The notes: generated by a model from the sequence alone, not told the origin. Counted from the stretch's first letter, positions 39,009-48,531 are shown. The stretch is 64,000 nucleotides of DNA from Metasolibacillus fluoroglycofenilyticus (GCF_003049645.1 NZ_PYWK01000001.1:124001-188000), one strand, 5' to 3'. Made by a program: numbers and translations.

Positions 39009-39446
39009 TTGTTACTTTTTAATATTTTATTATATGTACATATAGCAAGTGCAGTTGTATCAATAGGTCCATTGTTTGCATTATTCTCCATTTTAAAACG
39101 TATGGAAACGGCAGAAGAAGCGATGTTAATCGGTTATGTACAGTCATTCCAGGCGGGTATAACAGCAGTTAAGCATGGCGGGCATGTGCTTGTATTGTCG
39201 GGAGCTCTCTTAATGTGGCGAGGTGGCTGGCCTTGGCATACATCGTGGCTTATCATGACATTTGTTTTGCTTATCGGCTCTACCTATTTTTTAGCATCTG
39301 CGTTCAAGCCGACGATGAAAACATTCGGCACAGTGCAATTCGAGCGCACAAAATTTATTACTAAATTAAGACGCTCTACATGGTTATATGTTGTATTAAT
39401 GTTGATTATGCTTTGGTTTATGGTAGCAAAGCCTAGTTTGTGGTAA
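39009..39446 (+). CDS. Small membrane protein, DUF2269-like
   Basis: This 145-residue protein has four membrane helices, with a conserved-looking LYVHIASAVVSIGPLF start and HGGHVLVLSGALLMWRGGW in helix 2, similar to DUF2269-type proteins. The start is TTG at 39009 after a GAGGTGTTGAGG stretch. An extended -10 TGCTATACT lies at 38966-38974. Function is unknown. Confidence 0.7.
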   Translation: MLLFNILLYVHIASAVVSIGPLFALFSILKRMETAEEAMLIGYVQSFQAGITAVKHGGHVLVLSGALLMWRGGWPWHTSWLIMTFVLLIGSTYFLASAFKPTMKTFGTVQFERTKFITKLRRSTWLYVVLMLIMLWFMVAKPSLW

Positions 39447-39581
39447 AAAGAGTAAATTTTCTATATTAATAGTTTTTTCTGAAAACGATTGCTTTTCTCC
39501 TAGTAGTATTACTATAATAAACACAAGTTTTACTTTTCTGAATTATTTTATTTCGGTTTAGCGATGTTTTTTTGTGACATG

Positions 39582-39718
39582 CAACCGTAGCGACAGATAC
39601 AAAAATGCCCATCTTTACAGATGGCAAAATGCATGCTTCAGAGGCATTCGTTTTGCGGGTGTTACAGATTTTGAAGATGATTTTTTCAAGTAAGCTTGAG
39701 GAAATCTAGACGAGAGTT
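39582..39718 (+). repeat. R3 element, copy d
   Basis: It begins CCGTAGCGACAGATACAAAAAT, as at 52.16 kb, and ends with AAATCTAGACGAGAGTTAGCCG, the R3 end. It forms most of the 330-bp leader of the downstream binding-protein gene. Confidence 0.55.
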
Positions 39719-39776
39719 AGCCGGAGTGGAGATAAGGATGATAAAGGGACTTATTTAGTTTAGGGGGAGATTGTTT

Positions 39777-40571
39777 ATGAAACAAAGATTTTCAATACTA
39801 TTAATGGTTGTTGCAGTAATGCTTGTATTAGCAGCCTGTGGAACAAAGAATGACACGAAGTCTGGTAGTGACTCAGGCTCAAGTGATGATAATAAGGTAT
39901 ATGTAGTGGGTACAGAGGCTACATTTGCACCATTCGAATCAATTGATACAAACGGCAACATTGTCGGTATCGATGTAGATGTATTACAGGCAATTGCTGA
40001 TGAAGTAGGCATTCAAGTAGAATGGAAAAACATCGGCTGGGATGCTGTTTTCTCAACGATTAATAATAAAGAAACAGACATTGGTGCATCAGGTATTACA
40101 ATTACAGAGGACCGCCAAAAAACTTTTGATTTCACAGAGCCATACTATGAGTCAAAGCTATTAATCGCAGTACGTGAAGATTCAACAATTAGCTCATTAG
40201 AAGAGTTAAAAGATAAGAAAATTGCTGTACAAATTAATGCGACAGGACATGTTGCTGCTAAAAAGCTTCAAGGTGAAACAAGCAAAAACATTTTGGCATT
40301 TGAAAGCCAACCATTTGCCATTCAAGAAATGCTAAATGGCAATGCGGATGCAGCAATTGGTGATAATGCGGTTGTCTATGAGTATATTAAAGCAAACCCA
40401 GATAAAAAGTTAAAAGTTGTTGAAGACGATGCTTTTGAAAAAGAATATTACGGCTTTATGGTTCGTAAAGGAAATACAGAGTTATTAGATAAGCTAAATG
40501 AAGGCTTACAAAAAATTAAAGATAATGGAAAACTAAAAGAAATTACAGGTTCAGAATTTTGGAACGAGTAG
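39777..40571 (+). CDS. Amino-acid ABC transporter substrate-binding lipoprotein
   Basis: This 264-residue lipoprotein has lipobox LAAC and the family-3 binding fold (GTEATFAPFESIDTNG, GIDVDVLQAIADEVG). It is the extracellular receptor for the permease and ATPase that follow. The ATG at 39777 has GGGGGAGA 8 bp before it. A hairpin separates it from the permease gene, likely giving more receptor than permease. Confidence 0.94.
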   Translation: MKQRFSILLMVVAVMLVLAACGTKNDTKSGSDSGSSDDNKVYVVGTEATFAPFESIDTNGNIVGIDVDVLQAIADEVGIQVEWKNIGWDAVFSTINNKETDIGASGITITEDRQKTFDFTEPYYESKLLIAVREDSTISSLEELKDKKIAVQINATGHVAAKKLQGETSKNILAFESQPFAIQEMLNGNADAAIGDNAVVYEYIKANPDKKLKVVEDDAFEKEYYGFMVRKGNTELLDKLNEGLQKIKDNGKLKEITGSEFWNE

Positions 40572-40595
40572 TGTGAGATGAGGCTATTGGGAAAG

Positions 40596-40630
40596 GAGCT
40601 GTCTGAAAAGCTATTTTAAGACAGCTCCTT
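40596..40630 (+). terminator. Hairpin between binding-protein and permease genes
   Basis: Arms GGAGCTGTCT and AGACAGCTCC flank a 14-base centre and are followed by TTTGT. It probably acts as a partial terminator within the importer operon. Confidence 0.65.
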
Positions 40631-40819
40631 TGTCAAGGTAATGAAGCTTTTAGTAACTGTTTCAGGTAGCTTTATATCATGTTAAAAAAGTATAAGGGGT
40701 TTCTATAATTTTACTTACAAAAGTTCTTGTATAAAAAAGGGTTACAAGTCATTTTGAGAGTAGAGTTATATAGTTAATACTTTTGTAAATGTAATTTCTA
40801 TTAGGAAGTAGGTAGGGGT

Positions 40820-41524
40820 ATGGATTTATTAAACTTACAATGGGATGTTATTTGGAATTACCGCGATATGTTTATTCGCGGGGTCGGCATAACTCTTCTT
40901 TTAACTTTAGCAGGCTATTGTGGCGGGATTATTTTCGGATTGCTATTAGGACTTGGACAAGTATCGACGAAAAAATGGTTATATTGGCCATGTAAAATTT
41001 ATGTTGATTTAGTGCGTGGTACGCCAATGCTTGTGCAAATTCTAATTATCCACTTAGCGTTATTTCCGACGCTTTTTGGACAGTCATTAGGATATATGGT
41101 ATCTGGTATTACAGCACTTGTTTTAAACTGTGCTGCCTACAATGCGGAAATTTTCCGTGCAGGAATCCAAAGTATTGCCAAAGGGCAAATGGAGGCAGCT
41201 CGTTCGCTTGGCTTAACACAGGGGCAGGCGATGCGTAAGGTGATTTTACCTCAGGCATTTAGACGCATGATTCCACCATTAGGAAATGAGTTTATCGCGT
41301 TGTTAAAAGATTCTTCTTTAGTAACGGTTATTGCTGCGCCAGATATTTTGTATGCGAGCAAAGTAATCGCTGGGGCTACATTTAGACCATGGGAGCCATA
41401 TCTTTTTGCAGCATTTTTATACTTAGTACTCACATATACTGCAACAAAAGGAATTGCATTTATCGAGAAGCGCTACAGCAATAGCTATATTCCTCGGAAA
41501 GCAAAGGGGAGGTTAGCACGATGA
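40820..41524 (+). CDS. Amino-acid ABC transporter permease
   Basis: This 234-residue HisMQ-type permease has the EAA loop [20 protein letters not shown]. The ATG at 40820 follows a GTAGGTAGGGG stretch. Its stop overlaps the ATPase start (ATGA). It is paralogous to the permease at 28.5 kb. Confidence 0.94.
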   Translation: MDLLNLQWDVIWNYRDMFIRGVGITLLLTLAGYCGGIIFGLLLGLGQVSTKKWLYWPCKIYVDLVRGTPMLVQILIIHLALFPTLFGQSLGYMVSGITALVLNCAAYNAEIFRAGIQSIAKGQMEAARSLGLTQGQAMRKVILPQAFRRMIPPLGNEFIALLKDSSLVTVIAAPDILYASKVIAGATFRPWEPYLFAAFLYLVLTYTATKGIAFIEKRYSNSYIPRKAKGRLAR

Positions 41525-42243
41525 TTAAAATTGAGAACTTGCATAAATCCTTCGGTGAGCTTGAAGTATTAAAAGGGATTGACTATGAAGTACAAGAGAA
41601 ACAAGTAGTTTGTGTAATCGGCCCATCAGGCTCAGGTAAAAGTACGTTTTTGCGCTGTATTAATTTACTTGAAGAAATAACAGACGGGGCAGTCTATATT
41701 GAAGGCGTCAAAGTCAATGACCCAAAAACGAATATTAATGAAATACGCGCGGAAGTAGGGATGGTATTCCAGCAATTCAATCTATTCCCGCATATGAATA
41801 TACTCGAAAATGTCATTATGGCACCGATGCAAATCCGCAATCTGAGCCGTGCAGATGCAGAAAAACTAGCTCATGAGCTATTGAAGAAAGTAGGGCTAGA
41901 CAGCAAAGCCTATAACTATCCAGAGCAGCTTTCTGGCGGTCAGCAGCAGCGTGTGGCGATTGCACGCGCACTTGCAATGAAGCCAAAGGCGATGCTATTT
42001 GACGAGCCAACCTCTGCCCTTGACCCAGAAATGGTAAAGGAAGTGTTGGATGTAATGAAAAATCTAGCAGCAGAAGGAATGACAATGGTTGTCGTAACAC
42101 ATGAAATGGGCTTTGCGCGCGAAGTAGGCGACCGTGTTGTCTTTATGGATGGTGGCTTTATCGTTGAAGAAGGCACACCAGACGAGCTTTTTGGTAATCC
42201 TAAAAGCGACAGAACGAAGGCGTTTTTGGGAAAAGTATTATAA
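41521..42243 (+). CDS. Amino-acid ABC transporter ATP-binding protein
   Basis: This 240-residue ATPase has Walker [10 protein letters not shown], signature LSGGQQQR and Walker [14 protein letters not shown]. It is closely similar to the ATPase at 29.1 kb, showing that the two importers are related. It ends the operon at a strong terminator. Confidence 0.95.
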   Translation: MIKIENLHKSFGELEVLKGIDYEVQEKQVVCVIGPSGSGKSTFLRCINLLEEITDGAVYIEGVKVNDPKTNINEIRAEVGMVFQQFNLFPHMNILENVIMAPMQIRNLSRADAEKLAHELLKKVGLDSKAYNYPEQLSGGQQQRVAIARALAMKPKAMLFDEPTSALDPEMVKEVLDVMKNLAAEGMTMVVVTHEMGFAREVGDRVVFMDGGFIVEEGTPDELFGNPKSDRTKAFLGKVL

Positions 42244-42288
42244 AATAATTTGCGATTACTTTTAATAGAAGGAAAAGTCGCTTTACAG

Positions 42289-42342
42289 TGAACTGCACCT
42301 CAATTGTTAGACACAACTAACAATCGGAGGTGCAGTTTTTTA
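42289..42342 (+). terminator. Strong terminator after the second importer
   Basis: Arms AACTGCACCTC and GAGGTGCAGTT with an inner ATTGTTAG / CTAACAAT stem are followed by T6. The stem is about 20 bp. It also lies at the end of the convergent small membrane gene. Confidence 0.92.
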
Positions 42343-42588
42343 GTGTCTTTTTATTCGTTGCGCAAAAAAACGCGACAATAAAAGTACTACTAGCATAATA
42401 ATAAACGCTTCAAGCGCAGTTACGAAAAGAATAAAAAAGAATTTCATGAAACTCTCCAACCCATCAAAAGAGGAGTGCTGTATTTGAAAAGCCAAAAATA
42501 GTTCATAGTAATTTATTATAATAAACAATCCACCAAACAATAACCAATAGACTTTAGGTATATGAACTGCATACTTTGAATTTTGAAT
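42340..42588 (-). CDS. Small membrane protein with possible ATT start codon
   Basis: The frame encodes up to 82 residues with two membrane helices (FGGLFIIINYYELFLAF and the C-terminal FILFVTALEAFIIMLVVLLL). A strong AAGGAGGG site at 42602-42595 is followed 6-7 bp later by ATT in this frame and no ATG, GTG or TTG. Alternatives are TTG at 42540 (66 residues) or ATG at 42447 (35 residues) with TTGGAGAG before it. No family is recognised. Confidence 0.5.
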   Translation of the reverse strand: MQNSKYAVHIPKVYWLLFGGLFIIINYYELFLAFQIQHSSFDGLESFMKFFFILFVTALEAFIIMLVVLLLSRFFAQRIKRH

Positions 42589-42637
42589 ATAAGGCCCTCC
42601 TTATTTTTTCAATATCCATTTAGAAAATGTCAGTGGA

Positions 42638-42976
42638 TTAATAAATTAATAATATTATGAGAGTAACTATACCAAAAATAAAGTTATTTACAAAAAATAG
42701 ATATTCTTTGGATGCTTTATTCATTTTAATTGAAAAAAATAAATTTACAATGGAACTAACAATTAAAAAGAAAAATAGCGTTTCTGCAAATACCTCGAAA
42801 TAGATATATTGAATGATTAAAGCTATCATAAAAAGGAGTGTTAAAATTCGATTGGTTCTAATGACTTTTAAATTCCCTTTATCAATTAATTGGAAATTAA
42901 TAAATCTTCTTAATAAAAAGAAGTAAATAATTAAGTTGCTTAATACTGAAATTAAAATTATAGTTGGTAATCCCAT
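42638..42976 (-). CDS. Small membrane protein, unknown function
   Basis: This 112-residue protein has four hydrophobic segments and a basic cytoplasmic stretch (KGNLKVIRTNR). The ATG at 42976 has an AAAGGGGGAA site. It probably forms an operon with the small membrane gene 50 bp downstream. No family is recognised. Confidence 0.65.
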   Translation of the reverse strand: MGLPTIILISVLSNLIIYFFLLRRFINFQLIDKGNLKVIRTNRILTLLFMIALIIQYIYFEVFAETLFFFLIVSSIVNLFFSIKMNKASKEYLFFVNNFIFGIVTLIILLIY

Positions 42977-43092
42977 GATTTCCCCCTTTTAGTAAAGATA
43001 ATGTATTTGATAATTACAGCATTTTTAGTAAAATGCCAAACTTCGAATAGATTAACTAAAATCCAACTACTCAGAAAGCAATTAGATTTTGG

Positions 43093-43557
43093 CTAATATA
43101 GGCGTTGATTCAGTAAAGAGTGAATATGTCTTTTTGCTGCCTGTTTATGCTCATCTACAACATAGAATTCAAGGTCAGTTTGATGATAAGTAATCAATGC
43201 ATCGTAGAGTGCTTTTAAAAATTCCTTGCGAGGTAGAATAAAGATTCTGTAGTCTTTGTGTGATATCCCTCTTTCGGGGGATATTTCAAGTATAATTTGA
43301 TTGGAATCTGTATCATGTGGACGAACTGCAATGACAAGTTCATCCCCTCCCTCAGGCTGTATTGCACTCGCAAAGTTTTGTTTATACATTTGTTTCAAAA
43401 TTTTCTCATAACAATGCCAAGTAACAAGGATATGCGAAAACATCTCTTGTCCGATTAGTTCCTGTCCATTGTAATGAATTTGCACAAAGCCAAATAGAAT
43501 TGCCTGTCGTTCAACTAATACATCACAAATAAAATCATAGTTTTTGGGGTCATCAAA
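43093..43557 (-). CDS. Hypothetical protein, possibly a broken gene
   Basis: The clear part is 130 codons from GTG at 43485, a soluble mixed alpha/beta protein without a known family. The same frame continues upstream with coding-like sequence (FDDPKNYDFICDVLVERQ) to a TGA at 43558-43560, and beyond that stop again looks coding (LFNEIEQHPC). No start with a ribosome binding site is seen, so this may be a pseudogene with an in-frame nonsense codon and a lost 5' end. Confidence 0.5.
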   Translation of the reverse strand, partial: FDDPKNYDFICDVLVERQAILFGFVQIHYNGQELIGQEMFSHILVTWHCYEKILKQMYKQNFASAIQPEGGDELVIAVRPHDTDSNQIILEISPERGISHKDYRIFILPRKEFLKALYDALITYHQTDLEFYVVDEHKQAAKRHIHSLLNQRLY

Positions 43558-43596
43558 TCAGCAAGGATGTTGTTCGATTTCATTAAATAGTAAAAA

Positions 43597-43638
43597 GGGA
43601 GAAGGGAGAATTTGAGGTCGCTCAAATTCTCCCTTCTA
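43597..43638. terminator. Terminator after the YjfB-like gene
   Basis: Arms GAAGGGAGAATTTGAG and CTCAAATTCTCCCTTC form a perfect 16-bp stem with a GTCG loop. On the minus strand it is followed by CCCTTTTTACT. It ends the YjfB-like gene. Confidence 0.88.
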
Positions 43639-43672
43639 TTGATTCCAAGCTAGTTATGCTCCAGCCTCTTTT

Positions 43673-43849
43673 TTACACCTGTGCGTCAAATAGTTGACCT
43701 TTATACGGATGTTCAGCAACAGGGGCGGGCATTTCTGCTAGCATTTCAACAACGCCGGCACCAGCATTCAAAGTTTTGTCTAAAATAGACATTTGCAATG
43801 TTTGCTGTAACTGTGCGAGTTGGCTTGACATAATTGAATTAATTTCCAT
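43673..43849 (-). CDS. YjfB-family putative motility peptide
   Basis: This 58-residue protein starts MEINSIMSSQLAQLQQTLQM and ends PYKGQLFDAQV. The pattern (short amphipathic helix, QQ-rich, then a Pro-His-Pro-like linker) fits the YjfB family, annotated as putative motility proteins. The ATG at 43849 has a GGAGGGG site. It has its own terminator. Confidence 0.75.
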   Translation of the reverse strand: MEINSIMSSQLAQLQQTLQMSILDKTLNAGAGVVEMLAEMPAPVAEHPYKGQLFDAQV

Positions 43850-43950
43850 TATAACCCCTCCTTTGTTTTTATATCGGACTGAACATTATATGTTTTAGTT
43901 TGAATAAAGAACCAGCTATTTTGGTAACAATAAAAGCAGGAGGGATAACT

Positions 43951-44499
43951 ATGTATAAAATAATCATACTTAGCACGATTTTGCTATTGTCAGGTTGTTC
44001 ACTTTTTCAAACAAAGAAAGAGGAGGAAGTACCTGTTCATGCACCGAGCTCTGCTACAGCTATTGCTGAAATGATGAATAGCAAAGGCGAAAGTGTTGGA
44101 AAGGTCACATTAAAGGAAGTGGCGGAAGGGGTAGAGCTATTTGCTGAATTGCACGGTTTACCACCGGGCACACATGCTATTCATATTCATGAGGTAGGAA
44201 AATGCGATGCGCCAACCTTCGAATCAGCAGGTGCACATTTTAATCCTGAGCATAAGAAACATGGTATCGAGAATCCACAAGGACCACATGCAGGAGATTT
44301 ACCGAATTTAGAAGTAGAGGAAGATGGTACAGCGCAATTAGAATTTACAACGAAGCTTGTCACATTAATGAAGGGGCATGAAAACTCCTTATTCGATAAA
44401 GACGGTAGCTCGATTATTATTCATGAAAATGCAGATGACTATAAAACAGATCCTTCGGGTAATTCTGGAGCACGTATTGCTTGTGGCGTGATTCAATAA
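43951..44499 (+). CDS. sodC: Cu/Zn superoxide dismutase lipoprotein
   Basis: This 182-residue lipoprotein has lipobox LSGC and a Cu/Zn SOD domain. Metal ligands are visible in [33 protein letters not shown] and [10 protein letters not shown], and the disulfide cysteines in GKCD and RIACGV. It would destroy superoxide outside the membrane; in Bacillus the YojM homologue has weak or no activity. The ATG at 43951 has a GGAGGG site. Confidence 0.93.
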   Translation: MYKIIILSTILLLSGCSLFQTKKEEEVPVHAPSSATAIAEMMNSKGESVGKVTLKEVAEGVELFAELHGLPPGTHAIHIHEVGKCDAPTFESAGAHFNPEHKKHGIENPQGPHAGDLPNLEVEEDGTAQLEFTTKLVTLMKGHENSLFDKDGSSIIIHENADDYKTDPSGNSGARIACGVIQ

Positions 44500-44520
44500 A
44501 GCGTAGCTGTCTAAAAAGGG

Positions 44521-44682
44521 GATTTTAGCTTCTTCTCTTTCATTTTGGAGAAACACCGCTAAATCCTGTGTTTCTAGCATTTTCAAAGAAAGCTCTTTCT
44601 ATTTTAGAGGAGCCAACATTTTGCTGAAACACCATCATTGGCGTCCCAAATGCCGACTATCCACGGCTTTTCGGACGCCCCC
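44521..44682. repeat. R1 element, copy d
   Basis: The tail (with GTGTTTCTAGCATTTTCAAAG) is followed by hairpin 44641-44679, arms GCGTCCCAAA and TTTTCGGACGC around GCCGACTATCCACGGC. The tail is the reverse complement of that at 5.1 kb. It fills the gap between sodC and the TAXI gene. Confidence 0.75.
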
Positions 44683-44705
44683 TATTTACATATTAACAGA
44701 CTAGT

Positions 44706-44734
44706 TTGACAACTCCCATTGCGCTCTGTAAAAT
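44706..44734 (+). promoter_or_regulatory. Sigma-A promoter of the TAXI-TRAP operon
   Basis: TTGACA at 44706-44711, a 17-bp spacer and TAAAAT at 44729-44734. The predicted leader is only about 22 bases before the start codon and contains GAGGGGGG (44753-44760). Confidence 0.75.
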
Positions 44735-44762
44735 GTATAGTGATTAACAAAAGAGGGGGGTT

Positions 44763-45764
44763 ATGTTAATAATGAGGAAAAAGAGTATATTATTAACAAT
44801 TATAAGCTTTACTTTACTTATGTTAGCTGCGTGTGGCATTGATAAAGAAGGCAACAAAGAAAGTACGGGGACAAATAATGGGGAAAAGCCATCATTTGAT
44901 GTAGATTTTGTATCTATTTTAACAGGTGGTACGCAAGGTACCTACTATCCACTAGGTGGAACGTTTGCTGATTTGATTACGACTGAAACAGGTGTAAAAA
45001 CAACAGCAGAGGTTTCTCAAGCGTCTGCTGCGAATATGACAGCACTGCAAAATGGTGAAGGTGAAATCGCTTTCGTACAAACGGATATTGCCTATTATGC
45101 AACAGAAGGTACGCTAATGTTCGAAGGTCAAAAGATTGATTCTGTATCTGCTTTAGGGGCTTTATATCCTGAAACGGTGCAGCTTGTAACATTGGCTAAC
45201 TCTGGTATTAAATCATATGAAGATTTAAAAGGTAAAAAAGTATCAGTAGGGGCACCTGGTTCAGGTACTTATGCAAATGCTGAGCAATTACTTGAAATAC
45301 ATGGTCTAACAATGGCTGATATTAAGCCACAAAATTTAGACTTTGGTGAATCAACAGATGGTATTCAATCAGGGCAAATTGATGCAGCATTTATTACAGC
45401 TGGTTATCCAACAGGTGCTGTAGAATCTTTAAATGCAACAAATGGTGTATATATTATTCCTGTAACAGCTGATAAGGCTGATGAATTAATTGCGAAATAT
45501 CCATATTACGCAAAGGATGCAATCCCAGCCGGCACATATGGCTTAAAAGAAGAAATCCCTGCGGTATCAGTAGGAGCAATGCTTGCAGTTAAAAAAGATT
45601 TACCGGAAGATTTAGTGTATGCAATGACAAAAGCAATTTATGATAATACAGATAAAATTAGTCATGCAAAAGGTGCGTTTATCAAAGCTGAAAGTGGATT
45701 AGACGGTATTGGAATTGAAGTGCACCCAGGTGCTCAAAAATATTTTGATGAAGTAAACAACTAA
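44763..45764 (+). CDS. TAXI-family TRAP transporter solute-binding lipoprotein
   Basis: This 333-residue extracellular receptor belongs to a TRAP transporter of the TAXI type. It has lipobox LAAC near residue 24 and the family motif SILTGGTQGTYYPLGG. The start may be ATG 44763 or 44772, both after GAGGGGGG. A hairpin follows, then a DUF1850 gene and a fused TRAP permease, the usual TAXI gene order. Glutamate or similar acids are typical ligands, but the ligand here is unknown. Confidence 0.94.
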   Translation: MLIMRKKSILLTIISFTLLMLAACGIDKEGNKESTGTNNGEKPSFDVDFVSILTGGTQGTYYPLGGTFADLITTETGVKTTAEVSQASAANMTALQNGEGEIAFVQTDIAYYATEGTLMFEGQKIDSVSALGALYPETVQLVTLANSGIKSYEDLKGKKVSVGAPGSGTYANAEQLLEIHGLTMADIKPQNLDFGESTDGIQSGQIDAAFITAGYPTGAVESLNATNGVYIIPVTADKADELIAKYPYYAKDAIPAGTYGLKEEIPAVSVGAMLAVKKDLPEDLVYAMTKAIYDNTDKISHAKGAFIKAESGLDGIGIEVHPGAQKYFDEVNN

Positions 45765-45773
45765 TCTGAAAGA

Positions 45774-45812
45774 AGGCTCTGTTGCGTAGTGCTTCAGAGC
45801 CTTTTTCTTATT
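45774..45812 (+). terminator. Hairpin between TAXI receptor and DUF1850 gene
   Basis: Arms AGGCTCTG and CAGAGCCT are followed by a T5 run. It probably lets only part of the transcription proceed into the permease genes. Confidence 0.78.
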
Positions 45813-45826
45813 GAAAGGTATCTATT

Positions 45827-46342
45827 ATGAAAAAATGGTACTTATTTGTTATTGGTGGTATACTGCTCATTATTTTTTTTATACCATTCGAAAGTGCTTT
45901 AATATTTACCGAAACAAAAGTAGATAAGGTTAAAATGTATTATTTAACATTGTATCAAGAGCGAGAGTTTCAAATTTTATTTACACATTCTATTCATAAA
46001 ACAGATGTTATTGAATCATATGAAGTATTATCTAATAATGAATTGCGTCTTTTATCAATGCAATATGAGGATGTGGCTATCGGTATGCCTGGATACGCGG
46101 AAGAGGGGCAAACATTAACATACGATAATGGTGTTTATATTCTTTCCTATGATAATGCGAAACTACCTAACTTTAATTTATTTGTGGCGAATATAGATGC
46201 TTCGTTACAACTAATTTATCAATCTAATTATGTAGATTTGAAGCAACAGTTAGTAAGAGGGAAATCTTATTTATTTGAAGTTAAAAAACTTTCACTATAT
46301 GAAAAAATGAAAGGAGCACGATTGTATGGAGAAAGAAAATAA
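45827..46342 (+). CDS. DUF1850 protein of the TAXI-TRAP system
   Basis: This 171-residue protein has an N-terminal membrane anchor and an outer domain with FTHSIHKTDVIESYEV, the hallmark of DUF1850 proteins found between TAXI receptors and TRAP permeases. Its role is unknown. The permease start overlaps its 3' end by 17 bp. Confidence 0.88.
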   Translation: MKKWYLFVIGGILLIIFFIPFESALIFTETKVDKVKMYYLTLYQEREFQILFTHSIHKTDVIESYEVLSNNELRLLSMQYEDVAIGMPGYAEEGQTLTYDNGVYILSYDNAKLPNFNLFVANIDASLQLIYQSNYVDLKQQLVRGKSYLFEVKKLSLYEKMKGARLYGERK

Positions 46343-48347
46343 TAAAGAGCCTGTTGTTCAAAATGAAGGTTTTGAGCAACTCTCGGTAGAGGACCAACAA
46401 GCGCTACTAGAGAAATACGATATTGAATCAAACACGCGCAATATTTCCAGTATGTTTAAATATGTTATTTATGCAGGATTATTAATATTTTCTTTATTTC
46501 AATTATATACAGCTATATTTGGTTTGTTTCCGGCTCAAATTCAACGTACGATACACTTAGGCTTTGGTCTAACATTTATTTTCTTATTGTTTCCAGCTAG
46601 GCGTAAATCACGTAAGGATATAATACCGTATTATGATTATATTTTAGCAATTATTGCGATTTTAGTAGGCTCTTATTGGACGATTAATTACGAGCGTTTA
46701 GTACAAAGCTTAGGTCGATTAGAGCAAACGGATTTTATTGTTGGTCTTTTAGCGATTTTGCTAGTTTTAGAGGCTGCTAGACGTGCAGTAGGATTGCCAA
46801 TCACAATTATTGCCTCACTTTTTTTGTTGTATGCTTATTTTGGACCGTATATGCCGAATTTTATGGCGCACAGAGGGCAAAGCATCGAAAGTATTGTCAA
46901 TTTAATGTTTTATTCGACTGATGGAATTTTAGGTACACCAATTAGTGTATCGGCAACATTTATTTTCGTTTTCCTATTATTCGGAGCCTTTCTTGTGAAA
47001 ACAGGAGTAGGTCAATATTTTAACGATTTAGCTGTGTCGCTGGCAGGGAAGCTAACAGGTGGTCCGGCAAAAGTCGCAATTTTCTCATCTGCATTGCAGG
47101 GGACAATTTCAGGCTCTTCCGTAGCGAACGTAGTTACATCGGGGTCTTATACAATCCCAATGATGAAAAAACTTGGCTATAAAAAGGAGTTTGCTGGTGC
47201 TGTAGAGGCATCTGCTTCAACTGGCGGTCAACTTATGCCACCGATTATGGGAGCCGCAGCGTTTTTAATGGTTGAGTTTATCGGACGAGGTGTAACATAT
47301 TGGGATATTGCGAAAGCAGCAGCTATCCCTGCATTGCTTTACTTTACAGGTATTTGGATTATGACACATTTTGAGGCAAAGCGATTAGGGCTGAGAGGTC
47401 TTACGGACGAGGAATTGCCTAATCGTAAAGAAGTATTCAAGAAAATTTATTTATTATTGCCAATCGTTTTAATTATTGTCCTAATGCTAGTAGGCGTACC
47501 AGTTATGCATGCAGCATTGTATGGAGTGCTTGCTTGTATTCTAGTTGGCATGTTTAATAAAGATACACGCTTAGGTCCTCTTGATATTTTAGATGCTTTA
47601 GTTGATGGGGCGCGTACAGCGCTTGGTGTTGTTGCAGCGACAGCTTGTGCGGGAATTATTGTAGGCGTTGTTGTAAAAACAGGGTTAGGCTTATCATTAG
47701 CAAACAGTTTAGTAAAATTAGCTGGTGGTAGTATTTTACTGACATTAATATTTGTTATGATTGCATCGCTTATTTTAGGAATGGGTGCACCAACAACAGC
47801 TAACTATGTTATTACATCAACGATTGCGGCACCAGCAATTATCGCATTATTAGCGCCAAATACACCACAAGAGTTAGTGCCAGTAGTTATATTATTATCA
47901 GCGCATTTCTTTGTGTTTTATTTTGGTATTATAGCGGATATTACACCACCTGTAGCCCTTGCTGCCTTTGCAGCATCAGGTATTTCGGGAGGAGACCCTA
48001 TCAAAACTGGTGTTAACTCTGCGAAGCTAGCGATAGCGGCATTCATTATTCCATATATGATTGTGTTCTCACCAGCGCTATTAATGATTGATGTAACAAT
48101 TTTACAAATTGTTTGGGTAGTATTTACAGCTATAATGGGTATGATTGCAATCGGTGCAGGTGTTATTGGCTATTGGTATAGAAAATTATATTGGATTGAA
48201 AGAATCATTGCTATTGTTGCTGGGCTAGCAATGGTTTACCCAGAATCAATTTCGGATATTTCTGGATTAGTTGTATTTGGTATTATGGTTGCTATTCAAA
48301 TCATGACAAAAAATAAAGGTGGAGGAGTAGCACAAGTTAAAGCTTAG
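46326..48347 (+). CDS. TRAP transporter permease, fused small and large subunits
   Basis: This 673-residue membrane protein fuses DctQ-like and DctM-like parts, as is usual in TAXI systems, with 16 or more helices. Segments QGTISGSSVANVVTSGSYTI and ASASTGGQLMPPIMGAAAF are typical of the 4TM-12TM fusion. It imports the ligand captured by the TAXI receptor with a sodium or proton gradient. It ends at a strong hairpin. Confidence 0.95.
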   Translation: MEKENNKEPVVQNEGFEQLSVEDQQALLEKYDIESNTRNISSMFKYVIYAGLLIFSLFQLYTAIFGLFPAQIQRTIHLGFGLTFIFLLFPARRKSRKDIIPYYDYILAIIAILVGSYWTINYERLVQSLGRLEQTDFIVGLLAILLVLEAARRAVGLPITIIASLFLLYAYFGPYMPNFMAHRGQSIESIVNLMFYSTDGILGTPISVSATFIFVFLLFGAFLVKTGVGQYFNDLAVSLAGKLTGGPAKVAIFSSALQGTISGSSVANVVTSGSYTIPMMKKLGYKKEFAGAVEASASTGGQLMPPIMGAAAFLMVEFIGRGVTYWDIAKAAAIPALLYFTGIWIMTHFEAKRLGLRGLTDEELPNRKEVFKKIYLLLPIVLIIVLMLVGVPVMHAALYGVLACILVGMFNKDTRLGPLDILDALVDGARTALGVVAATACAGIIVGVVVKTGLGLSLANSLVKLAGGSILLTLIFVMIASLILGMGAPTTANYVITSTIAAPAIIALLAPNTPQELVPVVILLSAHFFVFYFGIIADITPPVALAAFAASGISGGDPIKTGVNSAKLAIAAFIIPYMIVFSPALLMIDVTILQIVWVVFTAIMGMIAIGAGVIGYWYRKLYWIERIIAIVAGLAMVYPESISDISGLVVFGIMVAIQIMTKNKGGGVAQVKA

Positions 48348-48387
48348 ACTTTAATTGCAACCTCGGCGTAATTGATTAAGCAAACCT

Positions 48388-48438
48388 AGGTATAAAAGCA
48401 TAAAACCTATCTCTTTAAGGGATAGGTTTTATGCTTTT
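48388..48438 (+). terminator. Terminator after the TRAP permease
   Basis: Arms AAAAGCATAAAACCTATC and GGATAGGTTTTATGCTTTT form a stem of about 18 bp ending in T-rich sequence. An R3-type fragment (CGGCGTAATTGATTAAGC) lies between the stop codon and the hairpin. Confidence 0.88.
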
Positions 48439-48531
48439 TATGCATATAATGAATTAATGACTTGCACATGAAAAAGCAGCATAGTATTATATCAATAATC
48501 AGAAAATTCTTTAAAAGGAAGGGTGTTATGG

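Noticed and set aside
43558..43560. Selenocysteine recoding of the in-frame TGA
   Set aside because: No SECIS-like hairpin was recognised just downstream and no selenoprotein family is matched; simple gene decay explains it.
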